Origin: Daedaleopsis sinensis
Lineage: Eukaryota > Basidiomycota > Agaricomycetes > Polyporales > Polyporaceae
DNA: 64,000 nucleotides
Reading direction: 5' to 3'
Assembly (NCBI GenBank): GCA_033807695.1
Contig: CM066309.1
Coordinates: 3,658,001 to 3,722,000, forward strand
Made by a program: the position numbers and the translations under genes. How positions within the stretch are numbered: position 1 is the first letter of the stretch; every line of letters begins with the position of its first letter. Under the pieces are notes generated by a model. That model made no database searches and was not told the DNA's origin. It saw nothing but the letters and a program-made list of their open reading frames with translations. Shown piece after piece: positions 11,114 to 21,082 of the stretch.

Positions 11114-13340
11114 ATGCCTCTGTCGTCTCCTCCCCTCCTTTGGACAGCCCAACCTGCCATTGCACCCGCTGTGCATCGCTCGACAGGCCCAACTCGCACT
11201 CCCCCACGGCCGCAGCCTAGTCCGTGGCACAGGAACCGCACCCAGCTGCTCTGGCGCGAGGAGGAGTCAAGGAGAATCTACGACATGGTTGACGAGGGAA
11301 TACTACTGCATGCTTACAGCGTATGGAAGGCATACAGAACAGTCAGAACAGCATCTTCAAGCTCCTGCCTCGAATCTGGTGAGTGCTCTCGAGTCTCCTC
11401 CTCAGCCCTCCTATCTCGTACTTTCTCTGGATGCCCTCGACGTGGGCCACGCGTCACTTGTGAAGCCCAAAGACCGACGCCTGATGCTGGCTCTAGTCCG
11501 TACATGTCCACCTCCTTGTGCTCGTCCCCGGGTCCCCAATCCAAAGACAGCGCGAGTAGGGCGGACGGTAGACGTACAGATCCACCCCAGTTGTCCATTC
11601 CCACCTTCGAGGCCAATACACTCGATATGTGATCCTCCCAATGACCCTTGCGTCTGTCGTTCCAAATCCGAAAGGTCACTAGACCAGGTGGCACACATCT
11701 GTGCATGTTGCTCTACACAGAGACGTGCAACCAGCTCTTGTCGAGCGATGCTGTCGAGGTTCCAGTATAGTCTGAGACCCGCTGCTATGGCATCACTACA
11801 TTATGTCGCCTCATACACAAATTCTCACCCTCTCTCTATGCATATACTAACCCTTGCCGTCTCTAGCCTTGGTCCTCGCCCCGAATGCGAATGTACGGAA
11901 AGCGGACTGCTGTAGTCTCGAATCGTCGTCCAGCCCAACCTTGATGGGGACGAGGGAGGCGTATCCGACCTTGCCCGTGTCCTCTTCCTTTATTTCTCCG
12001 GCTGGCACAAGGACGGCAACCCGACAGGTCACGCGTCCGAACCCTCCCCCATCCTGTCCAGCCACACTCACGCACTCCTCAGACGCCACCTCCTGCGCAC
12101 GACAGACCCGGGTCTCGAATGTCGCATCCGACGAGACACTTCACGCGCGGCGACAGCGGCCGTACGAGCACTATGCGGTCGAATGCGGCGCGGCGCGGGC
12201 GGTGCGCTGCGTGTACAATCGGCTGGGCGAGCACGAGAGCGGGGGCCGGGGGAGCGGCAGCTCGGACGGGCCGACACTCGACGATGCGATGCGATGGAGA
12301 TTACCGCGAGCTACGCGGAGCACGTACAGGCGCTACGGGAGGACGAGGCCGCGCGGGACGTGCTCAGGCAATATCGCTCATGCGAAGTGCGACTATGGGC
12401 GATTGGACGACGACATGGTGCGCTCGTATCTTCTGCTGAGGTTCCCGGGTTCTAGAACGCAATGCGGACAGGCCAGGCAACGGGAGGTGTCGCAAGAGCA
12501 GATGGACAGCGTGCTACCCGCTCTTTGAAGTGGCGAATGCGATCCCACTCCCGGCGCCGATCTCGCGCTTTGACACGCTGCCCGCGCCAGAGGACGGGGA
12601 GCTGCCCGGCTCGAGGACTTGTTCCTGCTCTAGATGGGGGTCAGGCGAAGCCGGTTGCCAAATCCATCACCATCCGTGCATCCGTTGCCGCTCAGTGGGA
12701 CGCTGACGCACGCTGGGGGCAGTTCTCCCGAACAAGCTCGAAGGTCTGCTCACCGGGATGAAGCTCGTGAACGGGGTCAAGGTGAACAGGGCACGGTCGT
12801 TGCACAATGTGTGTACCTTGTTTTCATTGTTGACACGGGAGGGTGCTGACCCAACGTACGGTAGACTTACACGCGAGGATGGAGGAGGTGGTGGGTAGGT
12901 TCAGCCGCCCGTACTCCCTACGTACAACAGCCCCACGAGGCAGCGTGGCAGGAGTCGGTGCGATCCGCGTGAGCAAGAACGAGTGCGAGGGCCGGGGAGC
13001 AGCGGCTCGGACAGGTTGAAGTTCGACATTGCGATAAACGTAATCGCGAGCGAACGCCAAGAAAATTCAGGCGCTGTGGGAGGGTTACTCCTTACTCCGG
13101 CGGTGTGAGTTCCGGATGGAGCAAGATGACCAGACACTTGCCCAGCTCAGTCACAGACCGATAGCAGTGGCTTGGTCTGCGTATGTACCTTGTCTGCTTT
13201 GTCGATGCGAGAGGGTGTTGATGCGGCACGTTGTAGCCATGCACCTGAAGTTGACGATGTCGTCCACGAAGCGTTCTCCGCCTTCTCCGAGGCCTTTTAT
13301 GATAGCTGGCAGGTGGGTCGAAGCTAGTTCCCTCGGATAG
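11114..13340 (+). pseudogene. G-alpha-like relic 3 (best preserved, unit of FW2)
   Basis: Exon 1 is open from ATG 11114 to 11378 (donor GTGAGT) and contains EEESRRIYDMVDEG. Then come LSRFQYSLRP (about 11750-11790), an APNANVRK exon (from about 11870), an alpha-helical-domain piece (about 12270-12390) and YGRLDDDMVRSYLLLR running into FPGSRTQCGQAR (12394-12474, G3 remnant). ANAIPLPAPISRFDTLPAPE follows at 12533-12592, then VLPNKLEGLLTG at 12722-12757 with the NKxD-like NKLE. A family member would carry GQSESGKST after exon 1; here the P-loop is lost. Frames shift between pieces and part of the GTPase core is deleted. If any copy were still expressed this would be the first to test, but I read it as dead. 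Confidence 0.75.
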
Positions 13341-13525
13341 CTGAGTTCTTTCCAGTGCGCGCCATGTCCTTGGGCACAACGGTAGGTAAGGCTCAATGTG
13401 CAGTGATGTTGCTCAGAGTTGGTGTATTGATAGCAATCTGCTGAGTTGTATCTATCTCATGATATATACATATATGCATTGCGCTGTGCGTGCTTGCTTG
13501 AACTCTCGATCGCGGCTTCTCCCTC

Positions 13526-13536
13526 CATAAGCGCTG
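13526..13536 (+). promoter_or_regulatory. FW2 core promoter motif (CATAAGCGCTG)
   Basis: Variant of the shared TATAAGCGCTG motif. Its distance to ATG 13603 (77 bases) matches the sister genes, whereas an upstream in-frame ATG at 13549 would be only 23 bases away. This decides the start of FW2. Confidence 0.6.
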
Positions 13537-13602
13537 GAGTCTTTTAAAATGGATTCAGCTGAGTCATCCATCGAGGCTTCCACTGGTCTCTCCTGCTCAC
13601 CC

Positions 13603-16360
13603 ATGTATCCCGCTCTACATCTGCCAAGGCCCAGGGTCCCCGTCGAGGTTGCGGAGAATGTCATAGACCAACTTGGCGACGAGCACGATGCTGAACCATT
13701 CCTCCGGAACTGTGCCCTTGTCTGTCAACACTGGCTCCCTCGAAGTCGCGCTTACCTCTTCCGCGCGGTCCGTATCGTGGACATGAAGAGACTGAGAAAC
13801 CTCCACCGGATCCTTGTGTCCACCGCTACCTTGCCACCTCTGGTTCAAGTGGTTGATCTCGAGGGAGTTCCTATGTATGTAGATCCCGAGCATGTGAGAG
13901 AGAGCTCCGTGATGTCAACAAGCGACACCTTCGATATTGCACCTCTCGTTCTCCTCCCACTCTTGCCTAATTTGCGGGGTTGGACCTTTGGCGGAAGATG
14001 GGACCACGGCTACTCTTTTCACTCTTTGTTCCATATTCGAACCGTGGCTATCGCATACCTTTCGCGCCATTCGGTCATCAACAACCTCAGTCTCGTCAAC
14101 ATCCACGTCGAACGCTTGACAGATATCGTTAGACTTCTACTTGCCCTTCCTGCTCTTCAGTCGCTGCATATCAGGGATATTGTGATTGACAAGGAGGGGA
14201 TGTACCTGGACCGTCTCCTGGATCGCCTTGTGAGTCAATTCCGGCTATCGGTTCTGCAGGTAAGGTCATGTTGTGATGGACGTTCGATAATCGATGTTGA
14301 GCTGCATGTCACAGATTTACAATGTACACCAGTACTACGCCGCATCCCTGTCGCTTCTGCGTACACTGGAGAAAGCTGTGTCTCCATATGTGAGGCACCT
14401 TGCAGTCGACGTGGACGAGGTCGCTGTAACAGACAACTGGTCTGACATTAAACGTGAGTTCTGAAATTGGTGCCCGACTTAACCTGATCTCGAAAATAAC
14501 GATGTGTTCGTTAGCACATGAAGCTATACCTCCGGGATCACTCGCTCCCTACCGCAGCCTCGTGACATTGACGCTGATGGTCATGAGGAGCGATACATTT
14601 GAAGACCCCTACATTGACATAAATTATCTCAGGCATATCATCGTTGCCCTGCTACCCCCCACAGTGTCGAGGGTGAACGTTGATCTATCGCAGTTCAGCT
14701 CACTTCGATTCTCAAAATATCTCTTCAGCCTCATATCGATGACTGAGGAGGTAGCAAGGGCATCGTTGCTGAAGTGGAAGCGGTTGGATAAAGCCTTGGT
14801 CATCGCCAGAGACCGGCATCCACGTCTTCGAGACATCGGCATCTTGTTACCTCGAGCGTCACAGGGACACACCGATTGGTGGACTTTGGCGATGATAAAG
14901 ACCCACTTACCTAAGTCAATGACACGTTCAATGTGCCACGTCGTTTCCGACGTCGGTGAGTCTGCATGTTTCCGATACAAGGCCTGAAGTCTGATGGTGT
15001 GGGGCTTACACTGGCAGAACCTGCCGCTACGTCCCTTTGGAGATATCATCATCACGAGAGTCTGGCGGTGCTTGTCGTTGATCCTGCAGGCAGATTTATA
15101 GTGAGCTGCAGCTCGAACTACACATACTCCTGGGACGTCGAATATGTGGGCCTCCAATCCATAGTAAGAGGCAAAGCACAGAATGCAACTGGTCGCCGGG
15201 CTCACCCCCGAACCTCGCAACATCCTCATCCGTACCTCACTGTCACTCTCCCAGCCAGTGGCCCCTTTAAACCATCCGTCGGCATTATTCATCAAGACGA
15301 CTACTTCGTTTTTGACGTATTTGCCAGTAGCTACAAAATTCTCACTCACGTCACCTGCGACCGTCACTCACCTCCGACCAGGATCCTCTACTACATCTCC
15401 ACCAACGGTCGCGTAGGCGCAGTCCTTACAGACAGTATCTATAGGCCGGGGGGTCCACTGGAGATCAGGCCGAGTATCCCCGATCAGGTTCATCCAGCAC
15501 CTTCGAGACTTCGCGCCGGTTCATTTGCCCTCTCGGAAAACGAGCGATGGCTTGCGGACTGGCATACACCAGGGATGCTGCTCGTGTGGAACCTGGTCCC
15601 CAAGGCCCCGACCCTCTATGCGCGACATACCTTACCGTCACTCAGAGCTGAGACCGATCCGGCCCCGGGTGTAGGGGTGGAGTTCCTCTTGGCCGCCACA
15701 TTCGATCACCCGGACGACATTAGCCGCAGTCTGCCATGCCATCACCTTGTCGGTGTGTCGAACTGGGGTGCGATATGGCGGTGGGATATCGAGAGGCGTG
15801 TGTCTGTGCATCCTCCATGGATGCTCCCCTACGCATCGGAGCTATCCTCAGGCACCTCGTCTATCTCGTTCTCCCGCTCGGAACTTCGCTTGGCGTGGAT
15901 ATGTCCAGACCCTCGCTCATCTCGAAACTCTTCGATAGTGCGTATTCTCAATCTGTCCGGATCTAGACGGACAGGCGGACTCTGCTCTCGGAGTGTTCTA
16001 CTCGAAGGACACGATGGGGCAGTCAACGCATTCGCACTCACTCCTCGAGGCGACTACATTGCGACTGCGTCCGCTGATTGTACGGTGCGGCTTTGGAGGA
16101 CGCAAGATGGAGAGTGCATCCGAGCCTTCACGGAACACGAAGCAGCAGTGACGCATGTGGTCATCTCGACCAACGGGAGAATCCTCGCATCTGGAGCAGA
16201 GAATGGGACGGTGTGCGTGAAGAAGATAACTGAGATTTTATCAAATGGCACGGACGAGAGCGATGAGGAGATCCTGTGGGACACCGAGGAGAGCGACGAG
16301 GAGAGCCCGTGGGACACCGAGAAGAGCGACGAGGAGGGCCTAGTCGCTGCGAGCTACTGA
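13603..16360 (+). CDS. F-box/WD40 protein FW2
   Basis: Probable SCF adaptor. Exons are 13603-14259, 14315-14453, 14515-14955 and 15018-16360, giving 859 residues. An in-frame ATG at 13549 would add 18 residues, but promoter spacing and alignment favour 13603 (MYPALHLPRPRV). The F-box core is PVEVAENVIDQLGDE followed by CALVCQHWLPRSR. The last two WD40 repeats begin LEGHDGAVNAFALTPRGDYI and TEHEAAVTHVVIS. All introns are GT-AG. Unlike its sisters it carries an acidic tail built from an 11-residue repeat (SDEEILWDTEE), so it is about 40 residues longer. A ~300 bp stretch from 15335 is almost identical to FW1. Confidence 0.9.
16259..16339 (+). repeat. 33-bp in-frame repeat in FW2 tail
   Basis: Two full units of 33 bases (16259-16291 and 16292-16324) and part of a third encode SDEE-x-x-WDTE[EK]. 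It arose in FW2 only, beyond the last WD40 blade, and keeps the frame. An acidic, Trp-bearing tail could form a binding peptide; that is a guess. Confidence 0.85.
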
Positions 16361-18658
16361 GAAAGGCGGTCCGGTCCCCATGGTGAGTAACACTAACTAC
16401 TTGATTTCTCGTACTAGTCAGCCCATGATCTGAAATCACCCATGTCAACAAGCGGACCATAAACGTGTTCCGTTGAATGCTTCGAGTTGATAAGGATTTG
16501 TTTCCACAGGAGGTTGTTCAGATGTACGATATCTGATTTGACCTGCAGTCTGAAAGTACATATTTAGATATACGAAGGTGGAAGCATCTCGTTGAAGGGC
16601 CGTTGAGATTCTTATATTGTTCATCACGCGGCATGTAGCAAACGCCAGATGAGCACTGACCACTCCGAGTCTGCTGACACAGTAGACGTACAACTTTGAG
16701 GCCGGACGGGCCCGGCGCCCGGAATATATGGGGGGAACTCGGACTAGGAATCGCGATCGTATGTACGGAGTGGTGACACAAGTTCTGGTGCAAGACGGTG
16801 CGAGTCCTCCCCGTCGGCACGAAAAATCGGAAATCGATGAAGTGCGGCGCACACAGGGCATAGAGTGGAGTGGATTGCGGCGATCCTGCTCAGAGTTTAC
16901 ATGCAGACGCACCTCCACGCCTCCAGGCACAAGGGGTCTCGTGCAAGTCGAGATCCCGACCTCTGCCGATGTATTGCTCTCCGCTGGGGACGCCGACGAT
17001 CTGAGCTGGGACCGTCTCGATGAGTGGGGAGAGCTACCCTGTGCGGACCAGGTGCGGTGATAAGTAGACCTCTGCTCCGGGTTGTGTGTCGGTCGAAGGT
17101 GCGAGAGTCCGGCGTGGTGCTCACAAGGGGAGTCAGAGAAGCGGGTCTGAATGAGCGGGTCGGAAGTCGAATGTCGTGTGTCGTGTAACGAATGTCGAGA
17201 ATCGAATGTCGGAGGTCGAAAGGCGAGAGTCGCGAGACGGAAGTCGAGGTCGGACGTGAACGAGAGCGAGAACGAACGTGGAAGCATCTCCGAAATTCGT
17301 ATATTGTTCACCCCGCGGCAGAGTGGTCTGCAGTTGTTTAGATGGTACAGCGAGCCGTAGACGTCACCGGTTGCCGCGTACGTGCTCCCGATCGTTCGAC
17401 GGACTGCGGTCGGTTACATAGCTGCGGAGTCCGCCGGGGCTCGAGGTCACCGTCGTCCCTGGCCCAGACGAGTCCTGGAACGACCGACACGTCATGCACA
17501 CACGCTCGACCGCATCATGGCCGGTCTGGCGAACGCCCGGTGAGCACTGGCGATGAGGCTGGACGGGGCTCGGGGGAGCGTAAAGGCGGAACTCGGACTC
17601 GCGATTCGGATGTACGGAGTGGTGGCGCAAGTTCTGGCGCAAGACTGTGCGAGTCAGTGTCCCGAATGTTCCATTCCCGGTCGGCATAGGGATTCGAGCT
17701 TCGAGAGCCGACGAAACGCGACCCGCACGGGGCATGGAGAAGAGCGGGCCATCATGATGTGTTCGCCATCGTTTGGGTGGCACAGATTCGTACTATGTAG
17801 TGGTAGTGGCGGTCCTGCGCAGAAGATGCGGACGGTTTTGGACCAGCGGTCTCGTGCTAGTCGAGATCTCGACCTCTGCCAGTGTATTTCTCGCCGTTCA
17901 GGTCGGCGACGGTCTGAGCTGGTCTGCAGAGGCTGTCTCGACGAGCGGAGAGCTCTACGGTGCGGACACTGGGCCGCGAATGGCCGCCGAGGTGCGGCGA
18001 GACCTCCGAGCAGAGTGTGCGTCCAGGTGAAGTGGTTGAAGGTTATGGGGTACGGGATGCAAGCAACTCGTAGTACGGGTGCGGTCGCGTTCATGGAGAG
18101 TACCACCGGCGCCTGTGAGCCGTGCGGTGAGCGACGCACGGCGCACACGAGCACAGGGTTATGGTACGGGTCGACTGCAGGACTGGCAGTAATCCTGCGG
18201 AGCCAGATATTTCCTGGTGGAAGACGGTCACCATGTCCAACCGCCACCGCTGTTGTCGCATGAGGTAGGACGGCCCCTGTGAGCGGGTGTATGATGTGGG
18301 AGTGGTGCGAGCTCGAGGTCCGAAGTCCCGCCATTTGTTACCTTTGGATTAGCGTTCAGGTTCACCCTAGGACAGAGAGAGGGATTTCGAGGCCAACTCC
18401 GGGTCGAGCTGATGATGAATCGCGAGCCTTCTGTCATGTGTGTGCGAAGAAGTGGCGGGTAACGCAAGCCAGAGTTGGCAGCGCAGATGGTGCGGAAAAG
18501 GACAGGTAAAGCGGGCCAGCGAGGTCGATAGAGCAAAGAAACTGAGCGTCGATGAGGGGCGGAGAGCGAGGTGTGGTGACGCGTGCAGACGATGGATGAC
18601 AGCAGACAACGAGAGTGGGTTGGCGCTTGGACGCGACCGCACGGTCAGGCGCCCGTGG
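16361..18658. other. Spacer 2 (FW2 to unit 4)
   Basis: No gene is supported. The conserved 3' flank has GTGAGT at 16383. The left part of the spacer block occurs twice, near 16730-17050 and 17560-18330. Between them, 17150-17260 is an irregular run of GTCGAATG/GTCGAGAATCG-like motifs. The 226-codon - strand frame at 17654-18334 covers the second copy and shows no domain. Confidence 0.55.
17560..18550. repeat. Array spacer block, copy 2
   Basis: Full-length copy of the shared spacer block: GTTCTGGCGCAAGACTGTG near 17631, GACGCACGGCGCACACGAGC near 18133, and a GTGTGTGCGAAGAAGTGGCG variant near 18437. A partial extra copy precedes it at about 16730-17050. Confidence 0.65.
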
Positions 18659-18666
18659 TGACGTCA
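18659..18666. promoter_or_regulatory. CRE/ATF palindrome, copy 4
   Basis: TGACGTCA lies in GCGCCCGTGGTGACGTCATG, with TTGGCGCTTGGACGCGA upstream as in units 1 and 3. It is about 190 bases before exon 1 of relic 4. Confidence 0.7.
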
Positions 18667-18850
18667 TGCGCCAGCACGCGCCAGTTCCCGAGCCGCGGCG
18701 GTCCGACGTCCAGCGCTCAGCAGCTCTCTCCTCCCCGCCGTCCCGTTTGAACTCGTTTTGCCTCTGCCGTCCTCTCCCCTCCTTTGGACAGCCCAATTTG
18801 CCATTGCACCCAGTCCGTGGCACAGGAACCGCACCAAGTTAACTGCTCTG

Positions 18851-20400
18851 GCGCGAGCAGCAGTCCGGAGGGCTCACAATGTCGTCGACGAGGGAGTGCA
18901 GCACGATTAAGGCATATGGAAGAGGCAGAAGAGCATCTTCAAGCTCCTGCCTCTCGCACAGAGTGAATCAAGTGAGTGCTCTTCCTTCAACCCTCTTCTC
19001 TCGATTCGCATCGTGGGACAGGCGTCACATGCTATTCCCGACGCCCGACGTTCGACGCTTGCACTAGGCTGTCATAGTCCACCTGCTCGCACACGTCCCC
19101 GGATTAGTGATCCGGAGACGGACACGAGCAGGGCGCACGGTAGACGCGACAGCTCGGCCAAGCTCACGATACGCAACTCCGCACGAGAGCACCGGACTAT
19201 TCTTCCGTGTGCGGTCGTGTCCGCCAATGCGCTACTGATGCGCGGGGCTGCTCTCCTGCATCCTCAGGGAGCGAACGGGCAGCCATGGGTTGTGCGAGAA
19301 GATGACACCAGCCCCACCTTGTCTGCCGTGTTCTGCTCCAGTCTAGGTGAGACACATGACCTGGCACACGCGTCGCGAGCACCGATTTTGCCCTTGCCTG
19401 CCCTTGCGTCCGTTTGCAAGCAGGTAGTATGACATCGTACGGCAGTAGCGGTTGGCCGTGGTCTATCTGCGCGGAGGGTCACAACCAGATGTTGTCGAGC
19501 GACGGCTCGCCGCTCAATTGGTTCGAAGTATCGCTCTACGCGTGTATTGACCTTTATCGGTTCTAGATCTCTGAATGGTGTTCGCTCCGAAAGCACCGAA
19601 GGCGGATTCACGCATCTTAGTGCGCTGTCATTCAGCTCGAGCTCGATCAGTAAGACAGCTGTACCCAAGACCTCGCCCGTTTGCTCCCCTTCACCCGTAC
19701 TGAAGGCTGTCACCTCTGCGGTTCCGGGCACACATAGCAGTAATGACGGCGGCCCTACACACGAACCGTCTCCACCATCTCCCGTCTGGTCCCACACCAC
19801 ACACGCCCTGCTCACATTCGGCCCAGACCCTCTGCACTGCGTCGATCTGGCTCTGCAGTGGGAGCAGATCCCTACCCGCATACGACGTGACCGCAACGGG
19901 AGTCCGTTGGTTCGAAGCTGCGCGAGGCGACGGAGATCATCGCGAGCGCGGACGACATGTAGGCGCTGTGAGAGGACAAGATTGTGACTCGTGCGAAACG
20001 TGCCCAGCCACCGGAGATGCGGATGGCGTTCGCGATAGGGCGGTGAGTACCATGCTGTATTCCGCTCAGCTCCTCACGCTGGCCGTGGACGTTGACGATG
20101 CGACCTCTGTCATGTTCTACACTTTCAGACGGCATCGCGCGCATCGCTCAGAGATTTTACGACCTGTGGGACGACAACGCGCTTCGCTGTATGATGTCAG
20201 TCAGATCCCAAAATTGGTACGCTCTGCATGTGTGTGCCCTGGTCCGTGCGTCGATGCTGATCAGAGACGAGGAGATGCAGCGGGCGGCGTGTTACCGTTC
20301 TTCGATGGTGCGAACGCGATACTATCTCTCGCGCCGATCTCGTGATTCGAAGGGCTGCTCGAGCGACGAGGAGGACGGTGGGTGAACTCTCCACTCGAGT
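18851..20400 (+). pseudogene. G-alpha-like relic 4 (unit of FW3)
   Basis: Exon 1 has a stop inside RRAHNVVDEGVQHD, then GIWKRQKSIFKLLPLAQSES up to the donor at 18972; KLLPLAQSES matches the P-loop lead KLLLLGQSESGKS of fungal G-alpha-like proteins. At 19919-19990 the frame reads LREATEIIASADDM, then stops at codons that are sense in relatives (helical domain). After an acceptor at 20128 comes DGIARIAQRFYDLWDDNALR. FFDGANAILSLAPIS and a stop follow at about 20297-20345. This relic gave me the clearest match to the family. Multiple stops make it a pseudogene. Confidence 0.78.
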
Positions 20401-20895
20401 CGTTCATACGGCGGAAGGGGTGTCGAAGCCATGTGCGTCATTTCGCTCTATCGTACTTGGGCTGCTCAATAGAACGCTGATACTAACGTCGATGCATGCA
20501 GGCGGTAGGGCACGGGCGGAGGCTTACGAACAGCGACTAGGTACGTACGCAGTGGAGCCGCTGTTTAGTAATGGATACGCCATAACGACGACGAGCAGGT
20601 CTAGCGGCCGGTCTGTGTTAGGAGGCGGATTACCGAGGGTGCTGCAGAACACGGACCGGCGGTGCTCGACGGCGGTCTCCGCCAGGACAGTGTCCACTTT
20701 GTGTACGTGCTCATTTGTGGATCCTCCGGTTTCGCTACATCATTATGAGATATGCACTAGACTACGTGTTCTGCCTATCCTTGGAGTATGCTACTTTCAG
20801 GAGTGACCTGACAGACGGAGCCTCGGAGGCATCGGGCAGAGGCGACTGTGTTAAAGCTCCATGAGAGCGGGCCATAGCATCGTTGTTGCTCATTA

Positions 20896-20953
20896 GTGCG
20901 CCCATTGCGCGCGCGCTGACATGTATGAGCATCAGCGCGCGCGGCGGGCGCAC
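20896..20953. repeat. GC-rich inverted repeat (hairpin)
   Basis: Arms GTGCGCCC-ATT-GCGCGCGCGCTGA and TCAGCGCGCGC-GGC-GGGCGCAC pair almost perfectly around a 12-base loop (CATGTATGAGCA). It lies about 130 bases before the FW3 start. It may be a small foldback insertion or a strong structural element in the promoter; no target duplication was found. Confidence 0.8.
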
Positions 20954-21018
20954 TTATCCCCATCAACGCGCCCAGGGCTTGTTGGTCTCTATACCGAGCA
21001 TCTTGCAAACCCATATTG

Positions 21019-21028
21019 TATATATACA
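21019..21028 (+). promoter_or_regulatory. FW3 TATA box (TATATATACA)
   Basis: A TATA-like run 64 bases before the FW3 ATG takes the place held by TATAAGCGCTG in the sister genes. Confidence 0.5.
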
Positions 21029-21082
21029 GCTCACGTCGCATCGATCGAAGCCACCTCTTCCACTGGTCTCTCCTTTTCAACC

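Larger units (their letters stand above)
20401..21082. other. FW3 upstream region
   Basis: Between relic 4 and FW3 I see remnants alike to the segment at 27190-27240 (GCAGAACACGGA near 20643), a large hairpin (20896-20953) and a plain TATATATACA at 21019-21028. The TATAAGCGCTG motif of the other six genes is missing, so FW3 has a replaced promoter. Confidence 0.6.
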
